Positions 17,982 to 25,988 of a DNA stretch of 64,000 nucleotides are shown here, piece by piece. The stretch is from JACVRW01 sp963803245 (lineage in GTDB: Bacteria > Actinomycetota > Thermoleophilia > Solirubrobacterales > Thermoleophilaceae), in the NCBI GenBank assembly GCA_963803245.1, contig CAWDLI010000015.1, positions 1-64,000 of the forward strand, written 5' to 3'. The notes under the pieces are model-generated. The model was not told where the DNA came from. It saw only the letters and a program-made list of their open reading frames with translations, and did not search any database. The position numbers were made by a program, and so were the translations under genes. The first letter of the stretch is position 1; every line of letters starts with the position of its first letter.

Positions 17982-18751
17982 GCCCGCGCTCCCGCGGTCA
18001 GGTGCTCGAGCAGCTCGCGGTTCACGGCATCCGGGCGCTCGATGTTCGCCAGGTGGCGCGCGTCGTCCAGCACGACGAGGCGCGCGCCGTCGATCCCCGC
18101 CTCCATCACGCGCGCCTGGTCGGGCGGCGTGGCCGGGTCGTCGGCCGCGGCGATGATCACCGTGGGAGCCTCGATCCGGCCGAGCGAGGCGCGCAGGTCG
18201 TGATCGGCGATCGCCTCGCAGCAGCCGGCGTAGCCCTCGGGGTCCACGGCGCGGAGCATCCGGCGCGCGTCGTCCAGGACCTCCGGTCGCCGCTCGGCGA
18301 GCGCGGGCGTGAACCAGCGCTCGAGCGCGCCCTCCACGAGCGGCTCCATCCCCTGCCCGCGGGCCGTTGCCGCGCGCTCGATCCACATGTCCCGCGGCGG
18401 CAGGTGCGCGGTCGTGCAGCAGAGCGCCAGCCGGTCGATCCGCTCGGGGGCGTTGATCGCGAGCCACAGCGCCGTCATGCCGCCGAGAGAGCACCCGCAG
18501 AACGCCACCCGGTCGAGGCCGAGCTCGTCGAGTAGCGCGAGCGCGTCGCGCCCGAGGTCGGCCATCGCGTACGGCCCGGGCGGCGCCGCCGTGGCGCCGT
18601 GGCCGCGCTGGTCATAGCGCAGCACGCGGAAGCGGTCCGTGAGCGCGGGCACCTGCCCGTCCCACATCTCGAACGCCATGCCGAGCGAGTTCGAGAGCAT
18701 GACCACCGGCGCGTCCTCGGGGCCGTCGAGGCGGTGATGGAGCGCGGTCAT
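17978..18751 (-). CDS. pcaD: 3-oxoadipate enol-lactonase PcaD
   Basis: This 257-residue alpha/beta hydrolase starts at the ATG overlapping the pcaB stop. It has the oxyanion region LSNSLGMAFEMWDGQ, RVLRYDQRGHG, the nucleophile Ser in GCSLGGMTA, and late Asp and His (AAADDPATPP, DDARHLANIE). It hydrolyses 3-oxoadipate enol-lactone to 3-oxoadipate. Nucleophile environment and length match PcaD, and the position between pcaB and pcaC supports it. Confidence 0.92.
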   Translation of the reverse strand: MTALHHRLDGPEDAPVVMLSNSLGMAFEMWDGQVPALTDRFRVLRYDQRGHGATAAPPGPYAMADLGRDALALLDELGLDRVAFCGCSLGGMTALWLAINAPERIDRLALCCTTAHLPPRDMWIERAATARGQGMEPLVEGALERWFTPALAERRPEVLDDARRMLRAVDPEGYAGCCEAIADHDLRASLGRIEAPTVIIAAADDPATPPDQARVMEAGIDGARLVVLDDARHLANIERPDAVNRELLEHLTAGARA

Positions 18752-20085
18752 CGCCGCTCCCCGTAGCGCTCGAGCGCCCGGTCCACGAAGGCGTGCGCAG
18801 CCCCGAGGTAGCCGGCCGGGTCGAGCGCGCGGTCCACGTCCTCGGCTGAGAGATGAGCGCTGATCTCGGCATCGTCCACCAACTCGTCGCGGAACGGGCG
18901 CCCGCCCTCCGTGGCCCGGCGCGCCGCCGCGCCCACCAGGTCGTGCGCCTCCTGGCGACCGAGGTGCTCGCTCAGGGCCGTGCTCACCGCCTCGGCGAGG
19001 ATGAGCCCGCCGGTCGCGTCGAGGTTCGCGCGCATGCGGTCGGGATGGACCTCGAGCCCCTCGAGCACCTCCCGCACGGCCGCGGCGGCCCCGCCGGTGT
19101 AGGCGAGCGCCCCGCCGAGCGCCTCCCACTCGGCGTGCCACGCGCCGGCGGCACGCTCGTGCTCCTGGGCCATCGCGGCCAGCAGGATCGAGGTCTCGCC
19201 GCGCACCCGCCGCGCGCAGGCGATGGCGAGCACGGACCCGACGGGGTTGCGCTTGTGGGGCAGCGTCGAGGAACCGCCGCGGCCCTCCCCCGCCGGCTCG
19301 GCCACCTCACCGACCTCGGTCTGGGCCAGCAGCGTCACGTCGAGCGCGATCTTCTCGAGCGTCCCGGCGCAGAGCGCCAGCGCCGCGCCGAGCTCGGCCA
19401 CGCGCAGGCGCGCGGTGTGCCAGGGCACGGCCGGCTCCTCGAGCTCCAGCTCGGCGGCCAGCTCGGCGAGCACCCGCGGGCCGTCGGAGCCGAGCGACGC
19501 GAGCGTGCCCGCCGCCCCGCCGAGCTCGGCGGCGAGCGGGACGGCCGCGAGCCGGTCGCCGGCGTCGAGCAGCGCCACGAGCCAGCCCGCCGCTCGGAGG
19601 CCGAAGGTGGTGGGCAGCGCCTGCTGAAGCAGGGTCCGGCCCGGCATGAGCGTGGCGCGGTGCTCGTCCGCGAGCCGGGCGCACGCCGCCGCGGCGGCGT
19701 CAAGATCCGCCGTGACGAGCGAGCGCGCGTCGCGCGCCACCAGCATCGAGGCGGTGTCCATCACGTCCTGGCTCGTCGCGCCGCGGTGCACGTGGCGGGC
19801 GCCGTCGCCCTCCACGGCGCGCGTCAGCGCCTTCACGAGCGGCGCGGCCGGGTTGCCCGCCGCCCGGGCCTCGCGGCCGAGGTCCTCGGGGTCGAAGCGC
19901 CCGGGATCCGCCGCGGCCGCCGCGATCGCCTCGGCGGCGTCCTCCGGGATCACACCGGCCCGGGCGGACGCCGTGGCCAGGGCCGCCTCGAAGCGCAGCA
20001 TCGCTTCGATCCAGGCGCGATCGGACACGGCCGCCCGCATGGCGTCCGGCAGGAACAGCGCGCCGAAGAGGGCGCTAGACGTCAA
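18748..20085 (-). CDS. pcaB: 3-carboxy-cis,cis-muconate cycloisomerase PcaB
   Basis: I place the start at TTG 20085, which overlaps the end of pcaG and yields 445 residues, the usual PcaB length; the next in-frame start would cut conserved sequence. It is a fumarase/aspartase superfamily member with the signature GSSTLPHKRNPVGS and HRGATSQDVMDTASML for substrate binding. It cyclises 3-carboxymuconate from protocatechuate dioxygenase to 4-carboxymuconolactone. Its stop overlaps the pcaD start. Confidence 0.92.
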   Translation of the reverse strand: MTSSALFGALFLPDAMRAAVSDRAWIEAMLRFEAALATASARAGVIPEDAAEAIAAAAADPGRFDPEDLGREARAAGNPAAPLVKALTRAVEGDGARHVHRGATSQDVMDTASMLVARDARSLVTADLDAAAAACARLADEHRATLMPGRTLLQQALPTTFGLRAAGWLVALLDAGDRLAAVPLAAELGGAAGTLASLGSDGPRVLAELAAELELEEPAVPWHTARLRVAELGAALALCAGTLEKIALDVTLLAQTEVGEVAEPAGEGRGGSSTLPHKRNPVGSVLAIACARRVRGETSILLAAMAQEHERAAGAWHAEWEALGGALAYTGGAAAAVREVLEGLEVHPDRMRANLDATGGLILAEAVSTALSEHLGRQEAHDLVGAAARRATEGGRPFRDELVDDAEISAHLSAEDVDRALDPAGYLGAAHAFVDRALERYGERR

Positions 20086-20635
20086 AGAAGACGGTCTCGC
20101 CCTCGCCCTGAAGGCGGATGTCGAAGCGCAGCACCCCGCCATCATCGCGCGCCACCAGCGTGGAGCGCTGCTCGGGCTCGAGCGAGGAGAGCACGGGGTC
20201 GGCCTCGTTGGCCTCCGCCTCGTCCGGGAAGTAGACACGCGTGGCGAGGCGCTTGAGCAGCCCGCGGGCAAGGATCGAGACCTCGATGTGCGGCGCCTGG
20301 AGGCCGCCGCCGACCGCCGGCACCGGTCCCGGCTTGACGGTCACGAAGCCGTAGCCGCCGGACTCGTCGGTGCCGCAGCGCCCGTGGCCCATGAAGCCGT
20401 CCTCGAGCGGGATCTCCTCGCGCGTGTCCTCCGGGTGCGCGTAGCGGCCGCCGCGGTTGGCCTGCCAGATCTCGACGAGGGCGTCGCTCACGGGCTCGCC
20501 CTCCCCGTCGTACACCACGCCCTCCAGCCGCACCGCGCCGGGCGCGCCGGGCGCCACGAGCTCCTGGTCGCCCTCGAACGGAAGCCCGATCACGAAGAAC
20601 GGGCCGACCGTCTGGGACGGCGTGGGGAGCGCCAC
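20075..20635 (-). CDS. pcaG: Protocatechuate 3,4-dioxygenase alpha subunit PcaG
   Basis: 186 residues, of intradiol dioxygenase fold, starting LPTPSQTVGPFFVIGL as alpha subunits do. It contains LVEIWQANRGGRYAHPED and the APHIEVSILARGLLKRL strand but lacks the full iron ligand set, as expected for alpha. It forms the ring-cleaving (alpha-beta-Fe) complex with PcaH, whose stop is one base before its start. The product 3-carboxymuconate goes to PcaB, whose start overlaps this gene's end. Confidence 0.95.
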   Translation of the reverse strand: MALPTPSQTVGPFFVIGLPFEGDQELVAPGAPGAVRLEGVVYDGEGEPVSDALVEIWQANRGGRYAHPEDTREEIPLEDGFMGHGRCGTDESGGYGFVTVKPGPVPAVGGGLQAPHIEVSILARGLLKRLATRVYFPDEAEANEADPVLSSLEPEQRSTLVARDDGGVLRFDIRLQGEGETVFFDV

Positions 20636-20636
20636 C

Positions 20637-21353
20637 TCAGCTCTCCGTGGGCGTGGCCTCGCGCCCGCGCAACACGATGTCGAACTCGTAGGCGAGCGCC
20701 CACTCGGGCACGGTCTGGCTGAGGTCGAAGCGCGAGACCATCAGCTCCTGGTGCTTCGGGTCGCGCACCGAGTTGAAGATCGGGTCCTGGTAGAACAGCG
20801 GGTCGCCGGGGAAGTACATCTGGGTCACGAGCCGGGTGGCGAACGCCGGCCCGAAGAGCGACAGGTGGATGTGCGCCGCCCGCCAAGCGTTCTCGTGGTT
20901 GCGCCACGGGTAGGCGCCCGGCTTTACGGTGATGAAGCGGTAGCGGCCCTCTTCGTCGGTCATGCAGCGGCCGCCGCCGCCGAAGTTCGGGTCGAGCGGC
21001 GCGGGATGGCGGTCCACGTCGTGGCGGTAGCGTCCCGCCGCGTTCGCCTGCCACAGCTCGATCAGCGTGTTCCGCACCGGGCGCCCGTCGCCGTCGAGCA
21101 CGCGGCCGTGGAGGATGATCCGCTCGCCGAGGGGCTCGTCGGCGTGCTGGCGCGTGAGGTCGTGGTCGAGCTCGCCGACGAGCTCGTGGCCGAACACCGG
21201 TCCGGTGATCTCGGACAGCGAGTGCGCCAGCGGGATCAGCGGGCGCTCGGGCGCGCGCGTGCGAGTGGCCAGGTACTCGGGATGGAGGTACGGCGGGTCG
21301 GCGCTCTCGCGCCGGTAGCCCGGCAGCACCACCCTGCCTTTCGAGGTCGTCAT
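20637..21353 (-). CDS. pcaH: Protocatechuate 3,4-dioxygenase beta subunit PcaH
   Basis: 238 residues from ATG 21353. It carries the four Fe(III) ligands of the beta subunit: the Tyr in AAGRYRHDVDRH, the Tyr in KPGAYPWRNHENAWR and both His in AAHIHLSLFG. IELWQANAAGRYRHD is the family signature. It cleaves protocatechuate between its hydroxyl groups. The start overlaps the end of the CoA-transferase beta subunit gene by four bases, so this pca operon is translationally coupled from the transferase onward. Confidence 0.95.
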   Translation of the reverse strand: MTTSKGRVVLPGYRRESADPPYLHPEYLATRTRAPERPLIPLAHSLSEITGPVFGHELVGELDHDLTRQHADEPLGERIILHGRVLDGDGRPVRNTLIELWQANAAGRYRHDVDRHPAPLDPNFGGGGRCMTDEEGRYRFITVKPGAYPWRNHENAWRAAHIHLSLFGPAFATRLVTQMYFPGDPLFYQDPIFNSVRDPKHQELMVSRFDLSQTVPEWALAYEFDIVLRGREATPTES

Positions 21354-22069
21354 GCCGCCGCCCCAAGCGTCGCCTGCAGGTCGCGCAGCACACCGAGCTC
21401 CTCCGGCGTCGGCGGCTCGGTCTGGCCGAGGTCGTCGGCCACGCGCAGCTCCCACCCGGTGGCCTCGCGCACGTCGTCCACGGACACGCCGGGATGGACC
21501 TGCGCCAGCCTCAGCTCCCCGCCGCTCGGATCGGGCCGCAGCACTCCCAGGTCGGTGATCACGACCGGCGGGCGCCCGACCGAGGAGCGGAAGTCGAGCT
21601 TCTCCACGAAGGTTCGCTTCGACTGCCGGATGATCACGATGATCTCCTTGGCCAGCGCGGCGATCTCGGGGGCTCCGCCGCCGCCCGGCAGCCGCACCTT
21701 GGGCCGCTCGTAGTCGCCGATCACCGTGCTGTTGAGGTGGCCGCGGCGATCGATCTGCGCGGCCCCCAGGAAGCCGACGTCGATGCGGCCGCCCTGGAGC
21801 CAGTAGTTGAAGATCTCCGGCACGGACACCACGGCGTCGGCGGTCTCCGCCAGCTCGCCGTCGCCGATCGACAGCGGGAGGACCGTGGGCTTCGAGCCGA
21901 TCGTTCCCGACTCGTAGACCAGCACCGTGCGCGGCGCGTGCGTGAGCCGCGCCAGGTTGGCGGCCGTGCTCGGCAGCCCGATCCCCACGAAGCAGACGGT
22001 GCGGTCCTGCAGCTCGCGCGCGGCGGCCACGGTCATCAGCTCGTCGGCGGTGAACTCGGCGTCGCTCAT
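21350..22069 (-). CDS. pcaJ: 3-oxoadipate CoA-transferase subunit B (CatJ/PcaJ-type)
   Basis: 239 residues. A class I CoA-transferase small subunit with FVGIGLPSTAANLARLTHAP and the catalytic Glu in LVYESGTIG, which resembles the glutaconate-type/CatJ branch more than the ENG motif of classical PcaJ. GGGGAPEIAALAKEIIVI is also typical. It would move CoA from succinyl-CoA to 3-oxoadipate, completing the route made by the other pca genes. It overlaps subunit A upstream and pcaH downstream by four bases each. Confidence 0.82.
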   Translation of the reverse strand: MSDAEFTADELMTVAAARELQDRTVCFVGIGLPSTAANLARLTHAPRTVLVYESGTIGSKPTVLPLSIGDGELAETADAVVSVPEIFNYWLQGGRIDVGFLGAAQIDRRGHLNSTVIGDYERPKVRLPGGGGAPEIAALAKEIIVIIRQSKRTFVEKLDFRSSVGRPPVVITDLGVLRPDPSGGELRLAQVHPGVSVDDVREATGWELRVADDLGQTEPPTPEELGVLRDLQATLGAAA

Positions 22070-22866
22070 CCCACGTTCTCCTCCATCCACGTACGGAAGC
22101 TGTCCCGGTCGCTGCTGATCGCGTCCCAGCGCTGATAGAAGCCGTTGTCGCGGTCGTAGTAGCCGTGCGCGTACGACGGGTGCGCGCCCCGAGGCACCAC
22201 GACCACGGCGGTCGTGACCCAGGCCGGGATCACCACGGCGCCCGGGTGCGGCTCGAGCTCGTCCACGATCTCCTCGACCGTCACGAGCGAGCGGGCGGAG
22301 GCGAGCACGACCTCCTTCTGCACGCCCACGATCCCCCACAGCTGCACGTTCCCCTCGCGATCGGCGCGCTGGGCGTGCACGATGCCCACGTCCGGGCGGA
22401 TGGCGCGGACCGCCGCAAGCGTCTCGCCGGTGAATGGGCACTTGATGCGGGTCACGTTGCTCGAGCGCCGCATCAGCTCGGTGCCCTCGTATCCGCGCAG
22501 GACGCCGAACGGGAGGTTCGACGCGCCCGCCGCGTAGCGGTTGGCCATCCCGGCGTGGCTGTGCTCCTCGAGCTCGAGGGGAGCCGGCCAGTCGTTCTCC
22601 ACCGCGTCGCGGAAGCGCCGCAGCGACCCCACCCCCGGGTTGCCGCCCCAGGAGAAGACGAGCTTGCGTGCGCAGCCCATCCCGATCAGCTGGTCGTAGA
22701 CCAGGTCGGGCGTCATGCGGATGAGGGTCAGGTCGCGCCGGCGCTGGCGCACGATCTCGTGTGCCGCGGCGAACGGGATGAGGTGGGTGAACCCCTCCAT
22801 GGCGACCGTGTCGCCGTCATGGACGAGCTCGCGCACGGCCTCATCGAGCGCCATCACCTCAGCCAC
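22066..22866 (-). CDS. pcaI: 3-oxoadipate CoA-transferase subunit A (CatI/PcaI-type)
   Basis: 266 residues from GTG 22866, preceded by GGAGGAAAG. It shows GDTVAMEGFTHLIPFAAAHE near the start, FSWGGNPGVGSLRRFRDA and HAQRADREGNVQLWG, typical of the large subunit of glutaconate-type class I CoA-transferases. It heads the pca operon, behind a 99-base gap from pobA that holds a likely promoter. No thiolase (pcaF) follows; the final step must be encoded outside the window. Confidence 0.82.
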   Translation of the reverse strand: MAEVMALDEAVRELVHDGDTVAMEGFTHLIPFAAAHEIVRQRRRDLTLIRMTPDLVYDQLIGMGCARKLVFSWGGNPGVGSLRRFRDAVENDWPAPLELEEHSHAGMANRYAAGASNLPFGVLRGYEGTELMRRSSNVTRIKCPFTGETLAAVRAIRPDVGIVHAQRADREGNVQLWGIVGVQKEVVLASARSLVTVEEIVDELEPHPGAVVIPAWVTTAVVVVPRGAHPSYAHGYYDRDNGFYQRWDAISSDRDSFRTWMEENVG

Positions 22867-22942
22867 GACTTCGTCTTTCCTCCCTGTTCGAGCCCAATTC
22901 GCCCGCTCAGCGCGAGGGGCGACGGAAGCCGACAGAATACAT

Positions 22943-22963
22943 CAAACAATTTGTCTTGCCAGG
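22943..22963 (-). promoter_or_regulatory. Likely promoter/operator region of the pca operon
   Basis: On the minus strand CCTGGCAA is followed by ATTGTTTG and then TATTCT (22937-22932), a possible -10 box. The pair CAAACAAT plus TTGCCAGG recurs at 27808-27832 before the methyltransferase fusion gene, with different spacing, so it may be a shared control element. Confidence 0.35.
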
Positions 22964-22965
22964 GT

Positions 22966-24159
22966 TCAGACGAGGTCGCCCGCGGCGCCCACATAGCTCT
23001 CCGCGAGCGACGTGGCCGCGGCCCGCGAGGAGCAGACGTAGGCGAGCTGAGCGCGCTGGAGCCGCGCCTGGAAGCCGTCGTGATCGTCGGGCATCCGATG
23101 GAACATCGAGGTCATCCACCAGGAGAAGAACTGCGTGCGCCAGACGCGGCCCAGGCAGGTGTCCGAGTAGGCGCGCAGCAGCGAGTCCTCGCCGGACTCG
23201 AACCAGCGCACGAGCGCCGCGGCGAGCACGCGCACGTCGCCCACGGCGAGGTTGAGGCCCTTGGCGCCCGTGGGCGGCACGATGTGCACGGCGTCGCCGG
23301 CGAGGTACAGGCGGCCGTGCTGCATCGGAGCCGCCACGAAGCTCCGCATCGGGGTGATGCCCTTCTCGATCACGGGGCCCTCGTTGAGCGACCAGCCCTC
23401 GGAGGCGAGCCGCAGGTGGAGCTCCTCCCAGATCCGCTCGTCCGGCCAGTTGTCGATGTCCTCGTCGGGGGCGCACTGGAGGTAGAGCCGCGTGACCTCC
23501 GGCGAGCGCATGCTGTGGAGCGCGAAGCCGCGGTCGTGGTGGCAGTAGATGAGCTCCTCGCTGGACGGCGCGACGCGGGCGAGAATGCCGAGCCAGCCGA
23601 ACGGGTAGGTGCGCTCGTGGATGGTGAGCGCGTCCTCGGGCAACGCGTGGCGACACACGCCGTGGAAGCCGTCGCAGCCGGCGATCACGTCGCAGCGGAG
23701 CTCGCGCTCCTCCCCGCCGTGACGGAAGCGGATCGACGGCCGCTCGGAGTCGAGCTCGTGCAGGCTCACGTCCTCGACGTCGAAGAGGAGCTCCGCGCCC
23801 TCGTCCAGCCGCGCCGCGATCAGGTCCTTGACGACCTCCTGCTGCCCGTAGATCGTGATGCCGCGCCCGTTCGTGAGCTCGCCGAACGGGATGCGGTGGC
23901 CCTCGCCGTCGAAGCGCAGCTCGACCCCGTGGTGCACGAGGCCCTCGCGCTCCAGGCGCTCGCCCACGCCCATCTCCTTCAGCAGGTCCACGGTTCCCTG
24001 CTCGAGCACGCCGGCGCGAACACGCTGCTCGACGTACTCGCGGTCGCGCGCCTCCAGCACCACCGCGTCGATCCCGGCCCTGTGCAGCAGCTGGCCGAGC
24101 ACGAGGCCCGCTGGACCCGCCCCGACGATGCCGACCTGGGTGCGTTCGGGCACGGTCAC
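22966..24159 (-). CDS. pobA: 4-hydroxybenzoate 3-monooxygenase PobA
   Basis: 397 residues from GTG 24159. An FAD aromatic hydroxylase with VGIVGAGPAGLVLGQLLHRA, the DG motif (CDVIAGCDGFHGVCR) and GRLYLAGDAVHIVPPTGAKG for FAD. The N-terminal RVRAGVLEQGTVDLL and the QCAPDEDIDNWPDERIW stretch are specific to PobA. It makes protocatechuate from 4-hydroxybenzoate with NAD(P)H and oxygen, feeding the pca operon just downstream. Its start is only 5 bases from the divergent MFS gene, so control sequences must overlap coding sequence or both mRNAs are leaderless. Confidence 0.95.
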   Translation of the reverse strand: MTVPERTQVGIVGAGPAGLVLGQLLHRAGIDAVVLEARDREYVEQRVRAGVLEQGTVDLLKEMGVGERLEREGLVHHGVELRFDGEGHRIPFGELTNGRGITIYGQQEVVKDLIAARLDEGAELLFDVEDVSLHELDSERPSIRFRHGGEERELRCDVIAGCDGFHGVCRHALPEDALTIHERTYPFGWLGILARVAPSSEELIYCHHDRGFALHSMRSPEVTRLYLQCAPDEDIDNWPDERIWEELHLRLASEGWSLNEGPVIEKGITPMRSFVAAPMQHGRLYLAGDAVHIVPPTGAKGLNLAVGDVRVLAAALVRWFESGEDSLLRAYSDTCLGRVWRTQFFSWWMTSMFHRMPDDHDGFQARLQRAQLAYVCSSRAAATSLAESYVGAAGDLV

Positions 24160-24164
24160 AGCCT

Positions 24165-25301
24165 ATGAGCCGCACGCGGCGAGCGCTCGTGGCGGGCACC
24201 GGCCTGATCGTGGCCGGTGTGATGCCCGGGTTCCTCACGGCCGGTCTGGCTCCGCGCATCCGCGGCGACTTCGCGTTCGGCGACTCGTCCGTGGGGCTGG
24301 CGGTGGCGGCCTTCTACGTGGTCTCCGGTCTCTGCTCCACGCCGGCCGGGCGGCTGGTCGAGCGAATCGGCGCCACGCGCGGGACGCGGCTCGGCGCCGC
24401 CCTCACCGCGGTGGCATGCGTGGGCATCGCGGCGTTCGCCCACTCCACGGCGAGCCTGCTGCCGCTGCTCCTGGTGGCCGGCGCGGGCAACGCGATCGGC
24501 GGGCCCGCCGTGAGCGCCCTGCTCAGGCGGGAGGTGGCCACCCAGCGCCAGGGGCTCGCCTTCGGCGCACAGCAGTCCGGCGCCTCGCTCGGGGCCCTGC
24601 TCGCGGGGCTGTCGCTGCCCGCCGTGGCGATCCCGTTCGGCTGGCGCTGGGCATTCCTCGTGGCGGCCGTGCTCGCCGTGGCCGCGGCCGCCCTGGCCCC
24701 GCGCATCGCGGAGTCGCCCCACGCGTCCGAGCGGGCGCGTCCGCCCTCCGGCCTCACGAGCGTCCACGCGCTCGCGCTGGCCGCGGCGCTCGCGAGCGCC
24801 GCGGGCGTGGGCTTCGTCGCCTTCCTGGTGCTTTACGCGGTGCACAGCGGAATCTCCGAGGGTGCGGCCGGGCTGCTGCTCGGCGGCGTGAGCCTCGCCG
24901 CCACGATCAGCCGGATCGGGCTCGGCGCGTTCCTCGACCGCCGCCGCCAGGAGCCGCTCGGGCCGGTGGTGGCCATGCTCGCGCTCAGCGTCGGCGGCTA
25001 CCTGCTGCTGATCCCGGGTGAGCCCGCCTTCATCGTGGCCGGCGCGCTGCTCGCCGGCAGCCTGGGCTGGGCCTGGCCCGGGGCGCTCACCCTCGCGGTG
25101 GTGCAGCGGAGCCCGCACGCGCCCGCCTGGGCGGTCGGGGTGATGATGACCGGGCTCTTCGCCGGCGCGGTGGCCGGGCCGCTGATCGTGGGGCTGCTGG
25201 CCGAGCATGACGAGTTCAGCGCGGCGTGGGTGGTCTGCGCGGGCTTCGCGCTGCTCGCGGCGGCCACGACCTGGGCCACACGGCGAGCGGCCGCACGCTA
25301 G
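24165..25301 (+). CDS. MFS transporter
   Basis: 378 residues with about twelve hydrophobic segments. It has the MFS loop motif after helix 2 (TPAGRLVERIGATRGTRLG) and a second copy-like loop in the C-terminal half (GLGAFLDRRRQEP). The first helix starts at residue 7, so there is no signal peptide. The 5-base divergence from pobA suggests uptake of a hydroxybenzoate or related acid, but MFS substrate cannot be read from sequence. It converges on the GcvT-like gene with a 4-base overlap. Confidence 0.8.
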   Translation: MSRTRRALVAGTGLIVAGVMPGFLTAGLAPRIRGDFAFGDSSVGLAVAAFYVVSGLCSTPAGRLVERIGATRGTRLGAALTAVACVGIAAFAHSTASLLPLLLVAGAGNAIGGPAVSALLRREVATQRQGLAFGAQQSGASLGALLAGLSLPAVAIPFGWRWAFLVAAVLAVAAAALAPRIAESPHASERARPPSGLTSVHALALAAALASAAGVGFVAFLVLYAVHSGISEGAAGLLLGGVSLAATISRIGLGAFLDRRRQEPLGPVVAMLALSVGGYLLLIPGEPAFIVAGALLAGSLGWAWPGALTLAVVQRSPHAPAWAVGVMMTGLFAGAVAGPLIVGLLAEHDEFSAAWVVCAGFALLAAATTWATRRAAAR

Positions 25302-25988
25302 CTCCGCGCCGTCGCGCTCGCCGGCGCCGCGTCGAGGCGCTCGAGCGCGTCCACGCCCACGTGGGCGGCTCGCAGCGGGCGCCCGGCCTCGCTGAGCGCG
25401 TCCCAGAGCAGCTCCGCGGCGGAGGCATCGCAGAGCAGCAGCAGCCGATCGGGGCGCTCGCGCAGGACCGTCATGTCCACCCCGCCCGCGGACGCGGCGG
25501 CGAGGCCGCCCTCGGGCAGATCGAGCGGCGCGTCCACGGCGCTCTCGAGCAGCTCGGTCGCTCGCGGTCCCGCCAGCTCGACGGCGGCGAGCGCGGCGGT
25601 CACGTCGTCCACCCTCCCGCCGTGAGCGGCGAGCGCCCGCTCCAGCTTCTCGCGCGGCGGGCCGTCGGCTGCCCGGGTGGCGAGCACGAGCGCGCGGCCG
25701 GCGTCCGGCACTGCACCACCAGACACCGGCGTCATGCAGGGCGGAGCCCGGGTCGGGCACGGAGCCGGCGTGCTCAGTCACGACCGCGGCCAGCGCGGCG
25801 GCCGGCGCGCGCAGCTCGAGCTTGGCCACGTACGAGCGGTCGGCGATCCCGGCGCTCGCCCGGCAGGCCGCGATCTCCGCCGCGATCGGGCCGTAGCTGG
25901 AGGCCACCTCCGAGCCGCCGCGCACCGCGAAACGCGCCCCTGCCTGGCGCGCGCGTTCGTGCAGAGGGGAGCGGAGCACCTGCGTCAT
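25298..25988 (-). CDS. Short GcvT-like folate-binding protein (one +1 frameshift)
   Basis: Removing one extra base between about 25700 and 25740 gives about 229 residues. The start resembles aminomethyltransferase (LRSPLHERARQAGARF, then ACRASAGIADRSYVAKLELR), and the later part has VELAGPRATELLESAVDAP and LLLLCDASAAELLWDAL, as in GcvT or sarcosine oxidase gamma subunits. It is about 130-170 residues shorter than full GcvT, so the C-terminal barrel is missing. Its ATG overlaps the stop of the methyltransferase fusion by four bases, so the two products probably work together in methyl transfer. Confidence 0.6.
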
